From Silvibacterium dinghuense (GTDB lineage Bacteria > Acidobacteriota > Terriglobia > Terriglobales > Acidobacteriaceae): DNA of 64,000 nucleotides. Of the stretch, positions 54,739 to 64,000 are shown piece after piece (within the stretch, counting starts at the first letter, position 1; each line of letters opens with the position of its first letter). Location of the stretch: positions 1 to 64,000 of the forward strand of contig NZ_SDMK01000006.1 of assembly GCF_004123295.1 (NCBI RefSeq). The letters run 5' to 3'. A program made the translations under genes and the position numbers. The notes under the pieces are model-generated. The model saw nothing but the letters and a program-made list of their open reading frames with translations, was not told where the DNA came from and did no database searches.

Positions 54739-57700
54739 TTAGAAAAGTAGCTTCAAGGCTACCTGTAGCTCACGCGGTGAGTTTCGCAACGAGGTGATCG
54801 AGCTGAAGGTACTTGGGCTCTCGTAGTTAAGGCTGCCGGGTTGCGCAAACTGAGGGTTATTGAAGGTGTTGAATGCCTCTGCTCGGAATTGCAGGCGCGT
54901 ACTGTCGGTAAAAAGGAACTCCTTGAAAAGCGAAGAGTCGATGTTGTACCAGTTAGGGCCTCGCGCTTGCTGAGGGCCGCCGCCAAGAACCGCGTAGTCC
55001 GTCTGTCCGACTGCGGTCGCGGCTGCCGGCTGGGCAAAGGCCGAGGGGTTCAGCCATTGCTTCGTGTTGTGTGTGCCAGCATAGATATTCTGATTGGCGA
55101 CGACTGGAGCGAAACAACCGAAGTCGGCTGTCGTTGAGGTCGCGCAGCTGATAGTCAAGGGTTGTCCGCTCTGGAAGGTGTAGATGTAATTGACCGACCA
55201 TCCTCCGATGACAGCATCGACAAGCCGACCTGAATGGTTGAGGAACTCGCGGCCGCGTCCGAATGGCAGCGCATACGAACCCGAAATATGTACGACGTTC
55301 GTTGCATCTGTATCGCACAGGCCATAGTCGCCCGAGATGCCGAAGTTAGGCAGCCATTGAGCGCGGTAAGCCGAGGTCGCCGTGCCCTGCGTCCTCTGGT
55401 TTGAGAAGCAGCGGCTGTAAGTGTAATTGCCGAGAAGCGTCAGGCCGTAATTGAGCTGATGCTCGTACGTAAGCTGCATGGAGTTATATGAGCTGCCGCC
55501 ATTTGTCGATTCATAGGTGGCATTGGGGGCGAAATTCGGATATGGAATGTACTGTGTATTGTTATTTGCTTCTGTCGGCAGTTGCGAGATATTGGTGCCG
55601 ACAGGAAGAATCTCCGACGGAGAGTTGCTTGCGCCGAGGTTGTCGAGATGACGTCCAAGTGTGCCAACGTAACCGAGTTGAACAGCGTCGTGCTTGGAGA
55701 ACTGCTCCTGCACGGTTAGGTTGAAGGTCTGCACGGCAGGCGTCTTGTATTGATAGACGCGGCCATACAGATTCACGCCGGTGCCTGTAACTTCAGCCGG
55801 ATTGGACAAGTCGATCGTAGAGAAGGTGTTCTCCATGGTCGCGGTTTCGCCATTGGAGAGCACGAGGGGCGACTGAGAGTTCGGTGCATTTTGCGTGATG
55901 GTGTAGATGAACGGATAGTTCGTGCCGAGTGTGCCACCATAGCCGAGGTTGCCCAGCGCACCGTAAGAGATACCGTAGCCACCGCGAACGACAAACTGAT
56001 CGGTCACGCGGTAGGCAAAGCCGAAGCGTGGACCGAAGTTGCTCGCCTGTGCATGGCCCAGGGCCGCATTGGATGTGCAGTTGACGCTGATGTTGCTCTC
56101 GGCGAGCAAGCTATTGAATGAGGCGGAACGCGGCACTTCACAGCCTTTATTTGGAATGTAAACTGTGCCGGTGGGGCCATTCCCGTTCACTGCGACGAAG
56201 TTTGCCTGGCGTCCATTGATTTCCGTGTAAGGCGTGAAGTAGTCGTAACGCAGGCCGAGATTCAGGGTGAGAGCTGGAGTGACACGCCAGTTGTCCTGGA
56301 AATAGCTGCCCGTATACCAGCGGTGATACTGGGTCCCAGCAAAGTTCGAACCGCTGAAGCTGGCGAGACCGCCTACGTTATCTACGGGGGTGACGTTCTG
56401 GCTTGCAGCAATGGAAGAGGCAGTCGGCGTCAGCAGCAGATCCGCAATGCCGTTCAGCTTCTGGTTGGAGTTAGGAATATCCGTGAATTCGCCACTATAG
56501 GTGAAGAGGCCGCGCGGAGCGGGTGGCTGCATGATATTACCCTGCAGATCGTCCACTTGTACGCCGGCCTTGAAGGTGTGGTTGCGGTAAACCTTCGTGA
56601 CGTTGTCGGAATACTCGGCATCCCAGACTGTCTGGATAGTGGGACGGTCGTCAGTCGGGCCGATACTGGTCAGCCCGTCAATGGTAAAGCTGGATAGCCC
56701 GCCATTGCCTGCAACCTGGGGAATGCCTTCGATGCCATATTCCGCCGGGATACCGGTTTCGTTTGCGTTAAAGAGAATCTGTTCCTTGGTGCTGTGGCCA
56801 AAGCCGAAGTGAAATTCATTGGAGAGCGAAGGCGTGAAGACATGGTTATAGCCGATCGCGACCTCGTAAGAAGGGAAGAATTCGTTCTGATCGTTTTGTC
56901 CGGGCAATGCGCCTGGGGCAAATTCATTCCAGAGGCTCTGGTCCCAGACACCGAACAAGGTATCCCGGTCGCCGAAGCTCTGATCGATGCGAAGGTCGTA
57001 CTGGTTAATGTTTTGCGTCTGGAGCGGGTTATAGATGTAGTTGTTGGAGAGGACGGTGGTTCCGGTGCGGTTCGGGAGCGGGTACTGATTGAGAAGCTTG
57101 ACGGCGTTCGCGTCAAGGCGAGACGCAGGAACCAGGTTGAGCTGCGAGGTCAGCCCGGTGAAGTTCGTTACGCCGGCGAGGGAGAGGCTTGCTGCGTGAA
57201 AAGGGTCGCGAACATATACGGATGAGGCCGAATGGTTGACCAGCCCGGTGACCGGATCGGTGGCTCCAGCAGCAATTTCGCGGGTTGTGGCCGGGTCCAG
57301 AACGGTGCCATGCGAGAAGGTACGGCCCAGCGCATCCGTGCTGCTGCCGCTATTGCCGTTGATCAGATCCTGCAGGTTGGTAAAGCCGCTGTTGGCCATT
57401 GCGGCCGTAGGTACGGAGCTGATCGACTGCGAGGGAGTTGCGATTCGGGTGCCCTGGTAGTCGCCAAAAAAGAATGTCTTGTTGCGGCCGTTGTAGAGAT
57501 GCGGGAAGACAACCGGGCCGCCGATCGTGGCACCGTACTGATTCTGACGGTACTCGGTCCGGGGCTCGCCGGACTGCTTCGAGAAGTAGTTATTTGCGTT
57601 GAGGTCTTCGTTGCGCAGGTATTCCCAGACATCGCCATGCACGTAATTTGTGCCAGAGCGGATCACGGCATTGATGATGCCGCCTGTGGAGTGGCCGAAT

Positions 57701-58422
57701 TCCGCGTTGTAATCGCCGTTTTGCATCTTGAACTCCTGCACGGCATCAGGCGGAGGGGTGATTGTGGCGTCAGTGCCGACGCTGCTGCCGCCGAAGAACT
57801 CGATGTTATTGTTCACGCCATCGAGGCGGAAGTCATTCTGATAGAGCTGCACGCCATCGACAGAGTAGAAGGCGTTTTCCGGGGTGCCACCATTCTGTCC
57901 GATAGGAGCCGTGGCGACGCCGGCGGCGAGCTGCCCAAGAGAGCCCCAGTTGCGAGACTCGAGTGGGAGGTCATTGATGGTTTTCCCGCCGATGGTCTGA
58001 CCTACGGCAGCGTCTTCGGTCTGCAGCAGCGGAGCTGCCGCGGTGACGCTGACCTCCTGCTGCACCTTGCCTGGATCGAGGATGAGGTCAATGGCCGTGG
58101 TCTGTTGCACGTGAACATCCACCCCATGGGTGACCCGGGTCGCGAAGCCGGCAGATTCCACGGTAAGGGTGTAGGTGCCTGGAGCCACCGCGTTGAAGGC
58201 ATATTCTCCGGAGGCAGAGGAATGGGAGGTGACGGCAATACCGGTCAGATCACCTTTGAGTGTGAGGGTGGCTGCCGGGATGAGCGCTCCGGTGGGATCC
58301 TTTACGGTGCCGGCGACGGTGCCGGCATCAATCTGCGCTGTGGCCTCTGCAACGCCGATCAGTGCGAGTGCTGCCGCACACATCAGCGAAAGTAGGAATT
58401 TTTTTAAACGTAGCTGTGCCAT
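54739..58422 (-). CDS. TonB-dependent receptor, Oar-like
   Basis: 1227 residues from the ATG at 58422 with AGGAC just upstream; the frame continues to 58821 but the extra part has no coding character. Signal peptide MAQLRLKKFLLSLMCAAALA, cleaved near EATAQ. Carboxypeptidase-regulatory-like domain follows (GTVAGTVKDPTGALIPAATLTL), then plug (LYQNDFRLDGVNNNIEFFGG, EFKMQNGDYNAEFGHSTGGIINAVIRSG) and barrel ending LQVALKLLF. Ligand unknown. Possibly controlled by the membrane regulator encoded divergently at 58746. Confidence 0.94.
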   Translation of the reverse strand: MAQLRLKKFLLSLMCAAALALIGVAEATAQIDAGTVAGTVKDPTGALIPAATLTLKGDLTGIAVTSHSSASGEYAFNAVAPGTYTLTVESAGFATRVTHGVDVHVQQTTAIDLILDPGKVQQEVSVTAAAPLLQTEDAAVGQTIGGKTINDLPLESRNWGSLGQLAAGVATAPIGQNGGTPENAFYSVDGVQLYQNDFRLDGVNNNIEFFGGSSVGTDATITPPPDAVQEFKMQNGDYNAEFGHSTGGIINAVIRSGTNYVHGDVWEYLRNEDLNANNYFSKQSGEPRTEYRQNQYGATIGGPVVFPHLYNGRNKTFFFGDYQGTRIATPSQSISSVPTAAMANSGFTNLQDLINGNSGSSTDALGRTFSHGTVLDPATTREIAAGATDPVTGLVNHSASSVYVRDPFHAASLSLAGVTNFTGLTSQLNLVPASRLDANAVKLLNQYPLPNRTGTTVLSNNYIYNPLQTQNINQYDLRIDQSFGDRDTLFGVWDQSLWNEFAPGALPGQNDQNEFFPSYEVAIGYNHVFTPSLSNEFHFGFGHSTKEQILFNANETGIPAEYGIEGIPQVAGNGGLSSFTIDGLTSIGPTDDRPTIQTVWDAEYSDNVTKVYRNHTFKAGVQVDDLQGNIMQPPAPRGLFTYSGEFTDIPNSNQKLNGIADLLLTPTASSIAASQNVTPVDNVGGLASFSGSNFAGTQYHRWYTGSYFQDNWRVTPALTLNLGLRYDYFTPYTEINGRQANFVAVNGNGPTGTVYIPNKGCEVPRSASFNSLLAESNISVNCTSNAALGHAQASNFGPRFGFAYRVTDQFVVRGGYGISYGALGNLGYGGTLGTNYPFIYTITQNAPNSQSPLVLSNGETATMENTFSTIDLSNPAEVTGTGVNLYGRVYQYKTPAVQTFNLTVQEQFSKHDAVQLGYVGTLGRHLDNLGASNSPSEILPVGTNISQLPTEANNNTQYIPYPNFAPNATYESTNGGSSYNSMQLTYEHQLNYGLTLLGNYTYSRCFSNQRTQGTATSAYRAQWLPNFGISGDYGLCDTDATNVVHISGSYALPFGRGREFLNHSGRLVDAVIGGWSVNYIYTFQSGQPLTISCATSTTADFGCFAPVVANQNIYAGTHNTKQWLNPSAFAQPAAATAVGQTDYAVLGGGPQQARGPNWYNIDSSLFKEFLFTDSTRLQFRAEAFNTFNNPQFAQPGSLNYESPSTFSSITSLRNSPRELQVALKLLF

Positions 58423-58745
58423 GAAGTCCTTTTTCCACGACTGGGCTTGCATATTCGTTGGAAGGCGGCCAGCGTGCGGCGGGAGGGAGCCGCGGAAGGT
58501 GGCAACCTTCCTTTGGAGACTCGCAAGCCGCAAAGGAGCTTTCAAGGGTAAGAGGCGGGAATACACACAGGTGAGCAGCGTGGGCACGAAGGCTTCCGCT
58601 TGAAAGAAAGCCGTTTCCGCAGAGATAAAAATCCGGTAAATAGCGAGGTGTATACCCCTCGTAAATGCTATGTTGAAACAGGAATGAAGGGCTTTCTGGT
58701 CAGGCGACGCTGACGAACTCCTGGCGCTCGCTACGCTGATGATGC
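58423..58745. other. intergenic stretch between divergent receptor and regulator
   Basis: Contains no supported gene. An imperfect 18-base palindrome around GTATAC lies at 58644-58661. The receptor's ribosome-binding site is at its left end. Confidence 0.55.
58644..58661. promoter_or_regulatory. imperfect palindrome centred on GTATAC, candidate operator
   Basis: CGAGGTGTATACCCCTCG reads the same on the other strand at 16 of 18 positions. Its minus-strand half GTATACACC recurs, slightly altered, upstream of the receptor at 60217 (63914-63953). Confidence 0.4.
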
Positions 58746-60155
58746 ATGGTGATTGCGGCTGTCCTCTATGGAGCAGGGAATCGCTCCTCAAGGATGTATG
58801 CGGAAGCAGAAGTAGAGGCAATTGTGTCCGTCGAAGTGCAACGTGAGACTACACCTCAAGAGGCACTGATCGGGCGCATTCTTGCCAGCCGACATTTCAT
58901 AAAGGCGCCGCTGCTTTCGGCCTTTCTCTCCTATGTCTGCCAGCGCTCGTTGCGTGAAGGCGCGAGTCGAATCTCAGAGCAGGAGATCGGTACTACGGTC
59001 TTCGGTCGGGAACACGGCTACGACTCACGCGAAGATAATATTGTCCGAAATTACGCGCGGCAGCTTCGTCGCCGGCTGGACGATTATTACGCTACCGATG
59101 GACACGAAGAACTGCTCCGGATACAGATTCCCAAAGGCGGCTATGTTCCGCTCTTCTTGAGCAATCATGGCGCGGATAAGGAGTCAGCCGATAGCCTCTC
59201 TGAAAACGAGCCCTACGAGAACGCCCAGGAGCCTGTTGCGAGGGCTTTCAGCGAACCAGAAGGGTTTCAGGACCGCTACGCAGATGCTCAATCCAAACTG
59301 GCGTCCCGATGGCCCTGGATTCTGGCGACTGCCTGTCTTACATGCGCGCTTGGCGCCAGCCTTACCGCACTCCTCTGGGTATGGATGCATGCCCCCAAGG
59401 GCCTTTCTGCGGGGAAAGATCCTAATCAGAAGCTATGGGCGCAGCTCTTCACTCCAAATCGGGACACCCTGGTTGTCCCTGCCGACACTGCCCTGGTGAC
59501 AGTCGAGGACATGAACCAACGTGAGTATTCGCTTACGGAATATCTCAGCTGGTCTTCGGTGGAACATCCCGGGCTTGGCTTCGATACAGGATTGAGGATA
59601 CGAAAGTACACCGACATCGAAGCCCTTGAAGTGGTTGACGAGCTCGTTCGGTTACCGGAGTGGAAGCCGGATCGTGCTTTTGTTCGGACCGCAAGCAAAC
59701 TGCATGTGGAGGACCTGAAGGATGACAATCTCATCTTCGTTGGGTCGGTCTATAGCATTCCGTGGATTCAGCTTCTCGACAACGAACTGAATTTCCGGCT
59801 TGTTTACGAACCAAAGCTTGGGCGTGCTCACATCGAGAACCGCCATCCCACCAAGGGCGAAGCTGCAACCTATGCCAACCAATGGAACGGCGTAAACGAG
59901 ACAGACTATGCTGTGCTTGCGCTCATCCCCAATCTCAATCACACCGGGAGCATTCTTTTATTAGAAGGACTGGACAGCGCTGGTGTGTATGCAGCGAGGG
60001 ATATGCTTTTCGGCAACGAAGGGCTGCAGGATATTTTGAAGCAGTGCACTCGTCCTGATGGAAGCCTGCGCGGCTTTGAGGCTTTGCTTGAATCGCAGAG
60101 CGTAGATTCGCATTCTACCGGTATCCGCGTCATCTCCATTCATCGAGCCGACTGA
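58746..60155 (+). CDS. membrane-anchored regulator with acidobacterial IPKG-type N-terminal domain
   Basis: 469 residues from ATG 58746; ATG 58794 with AAGG adjacent is an equally good start. Residues about 40-140 match a domain widespread in Acidobacteria: LIGRILASRHFIKAPLLSAFLSYVC, IGTTVFGREHGYDSREDNIVRNYARQLRRRLDDYY, IQIPKGGYVPLF. It is usually taken as a winged-helix-like DNA-binding module. One membrane helix lies at about 190-213. The C-terminal part (about 225-469) would be periplasmic and is of unknown fold (LIFVGSVYSIPWIQLLDNELNFRL). Placed between two divergent/convergent TonB receptors, it may sense their ligand and regulate them (inference). Confidence 0.75.
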   Translation: MVIAAVLYGAGNRSSRMYAEAEVEAIVSVEVQRETTPQEALIGRILASRHFIKAPLLSAFLSYVCQRSLREGASRISEQEIGTTVFGREHGYDSREDNIVRNYARQLRRRLDDYYATDGHEELLRIQIPKGGYVPLFLSNHGADKESADSLSENEPYENAQEPVARAFSEPEGFQDRYADAQSKLASRWPWILATACLTCALGASLTALLWVWMHAPKGLSAGKDPNQKLWAQLFTPNRDTLVVPADTALVTVEDMNQREYSLTEYLSWSSVEHPGLGFDTGLRIRKYTDIEALEVVDELVRLPEWKPDRAFVRTASKLHVEDLKDDNLIFVGSVYSIPWIQLLDNELNFRLVYEPKLGRAHIENRHPTKGEAATYANQWNGVNETDYAVLALIPNLNHTGSILLLEGLDSAGVYAARDMLFGNEGLQDILKQCTRPDGSLRGFEALLESQSVDSHSTGIRVISIHRAD

Positions 60156-60163
60156 AGCGGTCC

Positions 60164-60204
60164 GGCTGGCAGCAACGGCAGGTACGGCGCCGCTGCCACC
60201 AGCC
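60164..60204. terminator. bulged stem-loop between convergent genes
   Basis: GGCTGGCAGC (60164-60173) pairs with GCTGCCACCAGCC (60192-60204) apart from a three-base bulge. It fills the 61 bases between the regulator's stop and the receptor's stop. Confidence 0.5.
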
Positions 60205-60216
60205 ATCTCGGTGGTT

Positions 60217-63200
60217 TTAGAAGGTGAATCGGCCGGCTAACTGGACAGTACGTCCGCCGCGATCCGATGTCAGGTCTCCGAAATCGGAGTTGCCCAGCGA
60301 AAAGCCGGAAGGGCTGGTTGTTCCTGAGCCAGTCAGGAAGTTTGTTGTGTTGGTCATGTTATAGGCCTCCATCCGGATCTGAAACGACCGTTGTTCCCCG
60401 AAAGGGAAGAACTTCGAAAGCGAAGCATCGTAGTTCCTGTACCCCGGTCCCAGCACGGTATTGCGGCGCAGATCCCCGACCGTACCATTCGCGGCCTGGG
60501 TAAAGGCGTTCACATTGAACCAGTGAACCGCGCTGTTGTTCGGATCGACCTTATGCGGACCCTGATTTGCGCTCTGGCCAGGAACGACATCCGGCCGCTG
60601 ACGGCAGTTTCCGCAAATGAAGCCGTTGTGGGCACTGTCGTAGTTCTGGTTGACGGTGTACCACGGTCCGCTTTCGAGGGTAAGGATTCCACCCGTCTGC
60701 CAGCCGCCAAAGAACGCGTCCGCGACGCGGTTCAGATTGCTGCCGAATTTTCTGCCGCGGCCGAACGGAATGTCATATTCGAAGCCGCTCACAAACCGGT
60801 TCGTAATGTTCCAGTCGGAATTGCCGCGCTGCAGCGTCAATTGCTGATACGGATAACTTGCGCGTCCATTGTTTCCGACACTCAACCCGGAGTTGGTGAT
60901 GTCGTCGATATCGTGCGCCCAGGTATAAGCCGTGATCATCGTCAATCCGCTGTTCAGGTGGCTCTGGAGTTTCACTCCGAGTGCGTTGTAGGTGCCCATG
61001 CCCTGATTCGAAGGACCCTGAATGGCACTGCCGGCAATCAGATTGTCGTTGGAGTCGACGCTCGGAAAGGGTTGCCGATCCGCGTATGGAACCGATCCAT
61101 CGACAGACGGAGAAGGGAGGTTCCAGTCCTGGTTCGTATACATGGAGGTCGTTTTCGAGCCGAGATAGGAGATATCCAGCACCGTCTGCGCGCCGATCTG
61201 CTGTTGCACGGTCACGTTCCACTGCTCGAAATAAGGCGTGCGCATGGGAAGCGCCATGGCAAACAGTGTTGGATCGCCGGGATTCGTCAGCGCATACGAG
61301 GGAAAGCCGGTAGACATGGTGACGGTGTTTATCGTCGTTGGATTCGAGTTGGCGACCTGGAAGCTGTCCTGGAGCAGGAACGGTGTCGAGAAGCCAGGGC
61401 TTGGCTCGCCATAAGGGCCGAGTTGCTCCGGGCCGTAGTACAAGCCATATCCCGCGCGGAAGACCGTAGTTGGCGTGACCAGGTAGCTCAAGCCAATGCG
61501 CGGCCCGAAATCATGATGATCCGGCTGTACGCCGAAGTAGCGATTCGAGTGCTCGTCGAGGATCAGGATACCTTTATCGATCTGCGCCTGCGTCGCGGTG
61601 GGAAAGGAGCCGCTGTAACCAGGGATGTGCAGGATGTGCGTCGAGGGATCGAGCACCGCGCCATGATTGTGTGCTTCGAAAACCGGCGTCACAAAGTCCC
61701 ACCGCACTCCTACGTTGAGGGTGAGTCTTCTCGAGACATTCCATGCATCCTGAGCGAACAGTGAAAACGCGCGCCGCTGATAGTCGTTGGTGTGAATCGC
61801 AGAGATTTCTGCCAGTTCCGGCAGGTCCAGCAGAAAGTCTGCAAAGGGGCTGCCGGTTCCTGCATCGGCCACGCCATTTGTGTAATGCGCCGTGTAGTGG
61901 CCGTCGAAATCGAACTGCCCGTTCGGCGCAAGCGAACTGGCCGAGCTCAGGAACCAGACCCAGCGATACATTCCGCCAAGCTTGAGGGTGTGCTGTCCTT
62001 TCGTCCAAGTGAGCGTGTCGGCTCCCTGATACGTACCGTTCAGGTCCTGCTCGGAATAGGCACCGCCAAAGCCGCTGAGGGCGCTGTTGATGAAGCTGAT
62101 GGTCGCCAGGCCGCCGGCGAGACCACCTTGTACGGGCACACCGGCAATTCCGACCTCCTGGTTCACGTTCTCATTTCCGTTCACCGGAGCCGTGATCCAG
62201 TTCAAGCGCGTCCAGCCGAAGCGCGCATCGTTGATCATGTGCGGATTAAAGACGTGTGTCCAGCCAGCAACCACTCCCTGGGCATTTGCAGTATTGCTGA
62301 TGTCCCCGGTCAGGATCGTTCCAGAAAAGAGGGTCACCTGGGGCAGGCTCTGGTATTGATACTGATAGCGTCCGAAGATGGAATCATTCGCATCCAGCTT
62401 TTCGTCGATGCGCACGGCGACGCGGTTATCGTCATCATTCACCGGACTGCTGTGAACGTAGTTGTCCGCTCCCGACCCAAGCAGGTTGGGCGCGGGAATG
62501 GCGGCTGCGATCTTCTGCGCGACGGCGTTGATCGAAGGAATCGTATTGTTGGGGTACTGCTGGTTGGTCGTAGGGTCGTAAATGGGAGCATCGCCCTGAA
62601 AGTTGCCGGATGCTTCCGCGACCGTGGGAATCAGTCCGCGGTTCGGCGTTCCGGGCGAGCGATAGGGCTGGCGCTCGAAATCCGCAAAGAAGAAGCTCTT
62701 GTCGTGGCCGTTATATAGCTTGCCCAGCCATACCGGGCCGCCCACCGAGCCACCAAAGATATTCTTGGTGTAATCGGTCTTGGCAACTCCTTGCGCATTG
62801 TTAAAGTAGTCATTGGTATTGAAGTCGCTGGTCTGGAAGTACTCGTAACCTGATCCGTGGAAGGCGTTGCTGCCGGACTTGGTAATGACGTTGATGACTG
62901 CACCGCCGTCCCGTCCGAACTCTGCGGAATAGGCATTCGTCTCTACCTTGAATTCCGCAATCGCATCAAGCGATGGTTCGATCGCGAAGGTACGCCCCTC
63001 GTTGACGTTTTGGTCATAGCTGTTATTGTCGGTGCCATCCAGGATGTAATTGTTCTGATATTGCGAGATGCCGTTGGCGGCAAAGGCTCCGCTGGCAGTG
63101 TCGCGCGGGCCTGAAGGTGTGGAGTAGTTTACTCCCGTCGTGAGTACGGCGAGGCGATTGAAATTGCGGTCGCTGACCGGCAGGTTCTCCTTCAGAACAC

Positions 63201-63630
63201 CGCTGATGGTCTGTCCTGCTGACACGTCTTCGGTCTGGAGTAATGGCGCCTGCGCCGTGACCACAACATTCTGCTGCACATCGCCGACCTGGAGGGTCAC
63301 CGCCACCCGGCTGTTCTGCTGAATTTCCACCACAACGCGGTCTACCACATCCGTCTGGAAGCCAGTTTTGACCACCGCCACGCGATAGTTGCCCGGCGCC
63401 AGCGGCGTTGCCGACCACGTCCCAATTTCATTGGTCCTTCCATGCAGCTGGATCTGGGTGCCGACATTGGTCGCCGTCACCGCCGCATCCCGAACCGCTG
63501 CTCCCGATGCGTCTGTGACAACGACAAAAATTCCACCTGCGTCCTGCTGCGCGAATGCGCCGCAAACGGACAACAACAGGAGGTACAGGATGGAGATAGA
63601 GCGAAGAAATCTTGCTGGTCGAACCGACAC
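60217..63630 (-). CDS. TonB-dependent receptor, Oar-like
   Basis: 1137 residues from a GTG at 63630, chosen because AGGAG lies eight bases upstream; the ATG at 63657 would add an Arg-rich tail. Signal peptide ISILYLLLLSVCGAFAQ. Carboxypeptidase-regulatory-like domain follows (GIFVVVTDASGAAVRDAAVTA), then plug (NNYILDGTDNNSYDQNVN, IAEFKVETNAYSAEFGRDGGAVINVITKSG) and barrel ending VQLAGRFTF. Ligand unknown. Convergent with the membrane regulator. Confidence 0.94.
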   Translation of the reverse strand: MSVRPARFLRSISILYLLLLSVCGAFAQQDAGGIFVVVTDASGAAVRDAAVTATNVGTQIQLHGRTNEIGTWSATPLAPGNYRVAVVKTGFQTDVVDRVVVEIQQNSRVAVTLQVGDVQQNVVVTAQAPLLQTEDVSAGQTISGVLKENLPVSDRNFNRLAVLTTGVNYSTPSGPRDTASGAFAANGISQYQNNYILDGTDNNSYDQNVNEGRTFAIEPSLDAIAEFKVETNAYSAEFGRDGGAVINVITKSGSNAFHGSGYEYFQTSDFNTNDYFNNAQGVAKTDYTKNIFGGSVGGPVWLGKLYNGHDKSFFFADFERQPYRSPGTPNRGLIPTVAEASGNFQGDAPIYDPTTNQQYPNNTIPSINAVAQKIAAAIPAPNLLGSGADNYVHSSPVNDDDNRVAVRIDEKLDANDSIFGRYQYQYQSLPQVTLFSGTILTGDISNTANAQGVVAGWTHVFNPHMINDARFGWTRLNWITAPVNGNENVNQEVGIAGVPVQGGLAGGLATISFINSALSGFGGAYSEQDLNGTYQGADTLTWTKGQHTLKLGGMYRWVWFLSSASSLAPNGQFDFDGHYTAHYTNGVADAGTGSPFADFLLDLPELAEISAIHTNDYQRRAFSLFAQDAWNVSRRLTLNVGVRWDFVTPVFEAHNHGAVLDPSTHILHIPGYSGSFPTATQAQIDKGILILDEHSNRYFGVQPDHHDFGPRIGLSYLVTPTTVFRAGYGLYYGPEQLGPYGEPSPGFSTPFLLQDSFQVANSNPTTINTVTMSTGFPSYALTNPGDPTLFAMALPMRTPYFEQWNVTVQQQIGAQTVLDISYLGSKTTSMYTNQDWNLPSPSVDGSVPYADRQPFPSVDSNDNLIAGSAIQGPSNQGMGTYNALGVKLQSHLNSGLTMITAYTWAHDIDDITNSGLSVGNNGRASYPYQQLTLQRGNSDWNITNRFVSGFEYDIPFGRGRKFGSNLNRVADAFFGGWQTGGILTLESGPWYTVNQNYDSAHNGFICGNCRQRPDVVPGQSANQGPHKVDPNNSAVHWFNVNAFTQAANGTVGDLRRNTVLGPGYRNYDASLSKFFPFGEQRSFQIRMEAYNMTNTTNFLTGSGTTSPSGFSLGNSDFGDLTSDRGGRTVQLAGRFTF

Positions 63631-64000
63631 GTTGAATCTCCTTCTTTTTCTACGCATGCGAGGTCTCGTTCATTGAGCGGGCATTCACCGTGCATTCACA
63701 GAAGCCTCACCTGCTTCCGAATGCAAGAGAACGCGCTCGAAGAGTTCGGGGGAATGCGCCCATCATGGAAGGGGGCTCGCGTAGGCCGGAAGGTGTTTTC
63801 ACGGTGGAGCACGACGGAGACGAAGGAGCCTAACTCGCCGACCCGCTCGAAGCGGTGCTGAGTCAGCTGGTCTGTGAAAACGGGCAAGTACGCCGCAAGG
63901 GGCTTCTTTTAACGGTGTATAAACCGTGGAACCACATAATAGAGGTGTTTAAAGACGACCGTCTGCGCGTACATCGGCCGCTGCGTTGATTCGCAACAGG
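63631..64000. other. gene-free stretch at the right edge
   Basis: No convincing gene on either strand up to the window end. It probably holds the promoter of the receptor at 60217, including the repeats at 63914-63953. Confidence 0.5.
63914..63953. promoter_or_regulatory. GGTGTATAAA/GGTGTTTAAA direct repeat, candidate operator
   Basis: GGTGTATAAA (63914-63923) and GGTGTTTAAA (63944-63953) are 30 bases apart, about three helical turns. The first is part of a weak palindrome, CGGT-GTATAA-ACCG. The motif resembles the half-site at 58644-58661. Confidence 0.35.

Noticed and set aside
57232-58395. 387-codon plus-strand frame antisense to a TonB receptor
   Set aside because: Shadow frame created by codon bias of the receptor gene. 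The same applies to 60391-61764 and 30978-32150.

Overview
The window reads as a chromosome segment of an acidobacterium of the Terriglobia (old subdivision 1) type. The reasons are six very large Oar-like TonB-dependent receptors, each with an N-terminal carboxypeptidase-regulatory-like domain (about a third of the window), a PadR plus duplicated-permease (ADOP) pair, membrane-bound DNA-binding regulators with winged-helix or IPKG-type domains, and many Tat-exported proteins. The genus is inference. I saw no rRNA, tRNA, CRISPR array or intact mobile element.

Layout. 1-10.5 kb: a TonB receptor running off the left edge, a Tat-exported metallophosphoesterase, a winged-helix/beta-propeller regulator, a TetR-MFS pair and a secreted calcium-dependent phospholipase C-like protein. 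10.6-19.7 kb: a second receptor, a secreted YVTN-type propeller, a CpxA/CpxR-like two-component system with an array of TTGAC/GTCAA repeats in front of it, an LPDAPS-type exported protein and a 58-residue coiled-coil protein. 19.8-26.9 kb: a PadR-ADOP operon, a decayed NmrA gene, an AraC/SDR divergent pair and a degenerate IS3-family element with its inverted repeats still present.

27-37.4 kb is the most interesting part. Two TonB-receptor transcription units on the minus strand (receptor-aminotransferase-sulfatase, and a lone receptor) each have a short open reading frame upstream that is rich in tandem cysteine codons. Each is followed by a hairpin/T-tract element sharing a 15-mer (14 of 15 identical). 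This looks like a cysteine-sensing attenuator controlling a sulfur-scavenging locus made of TonB uptake, a formylglycine-type sulfatase and a Tat-exported HisC-like PLP enzyme.

37.8-45.4 kb: an alpha/beta hydrolase interrupted by membrane segments, then a four-gene operon (ceramidase-like, tannase/feruloyl esterase, DUF3500, HupE/UreJ) preceded by a second 10-bp-spaced repeat array resembling the one at the CpxR-like gene. 45.4-53.1 kb: a redox/cupin cluster (two aldo/keto reductases, two cupins, SDR, carboxymuconolactone decarboxylase, DUF2255, lipocalin-like) with AraC and LysR regulators. 53.1-64 kb: a CehA-type PHP hydrolase and two further receptors flanking a membrane-anchored IPKG-type regulator.
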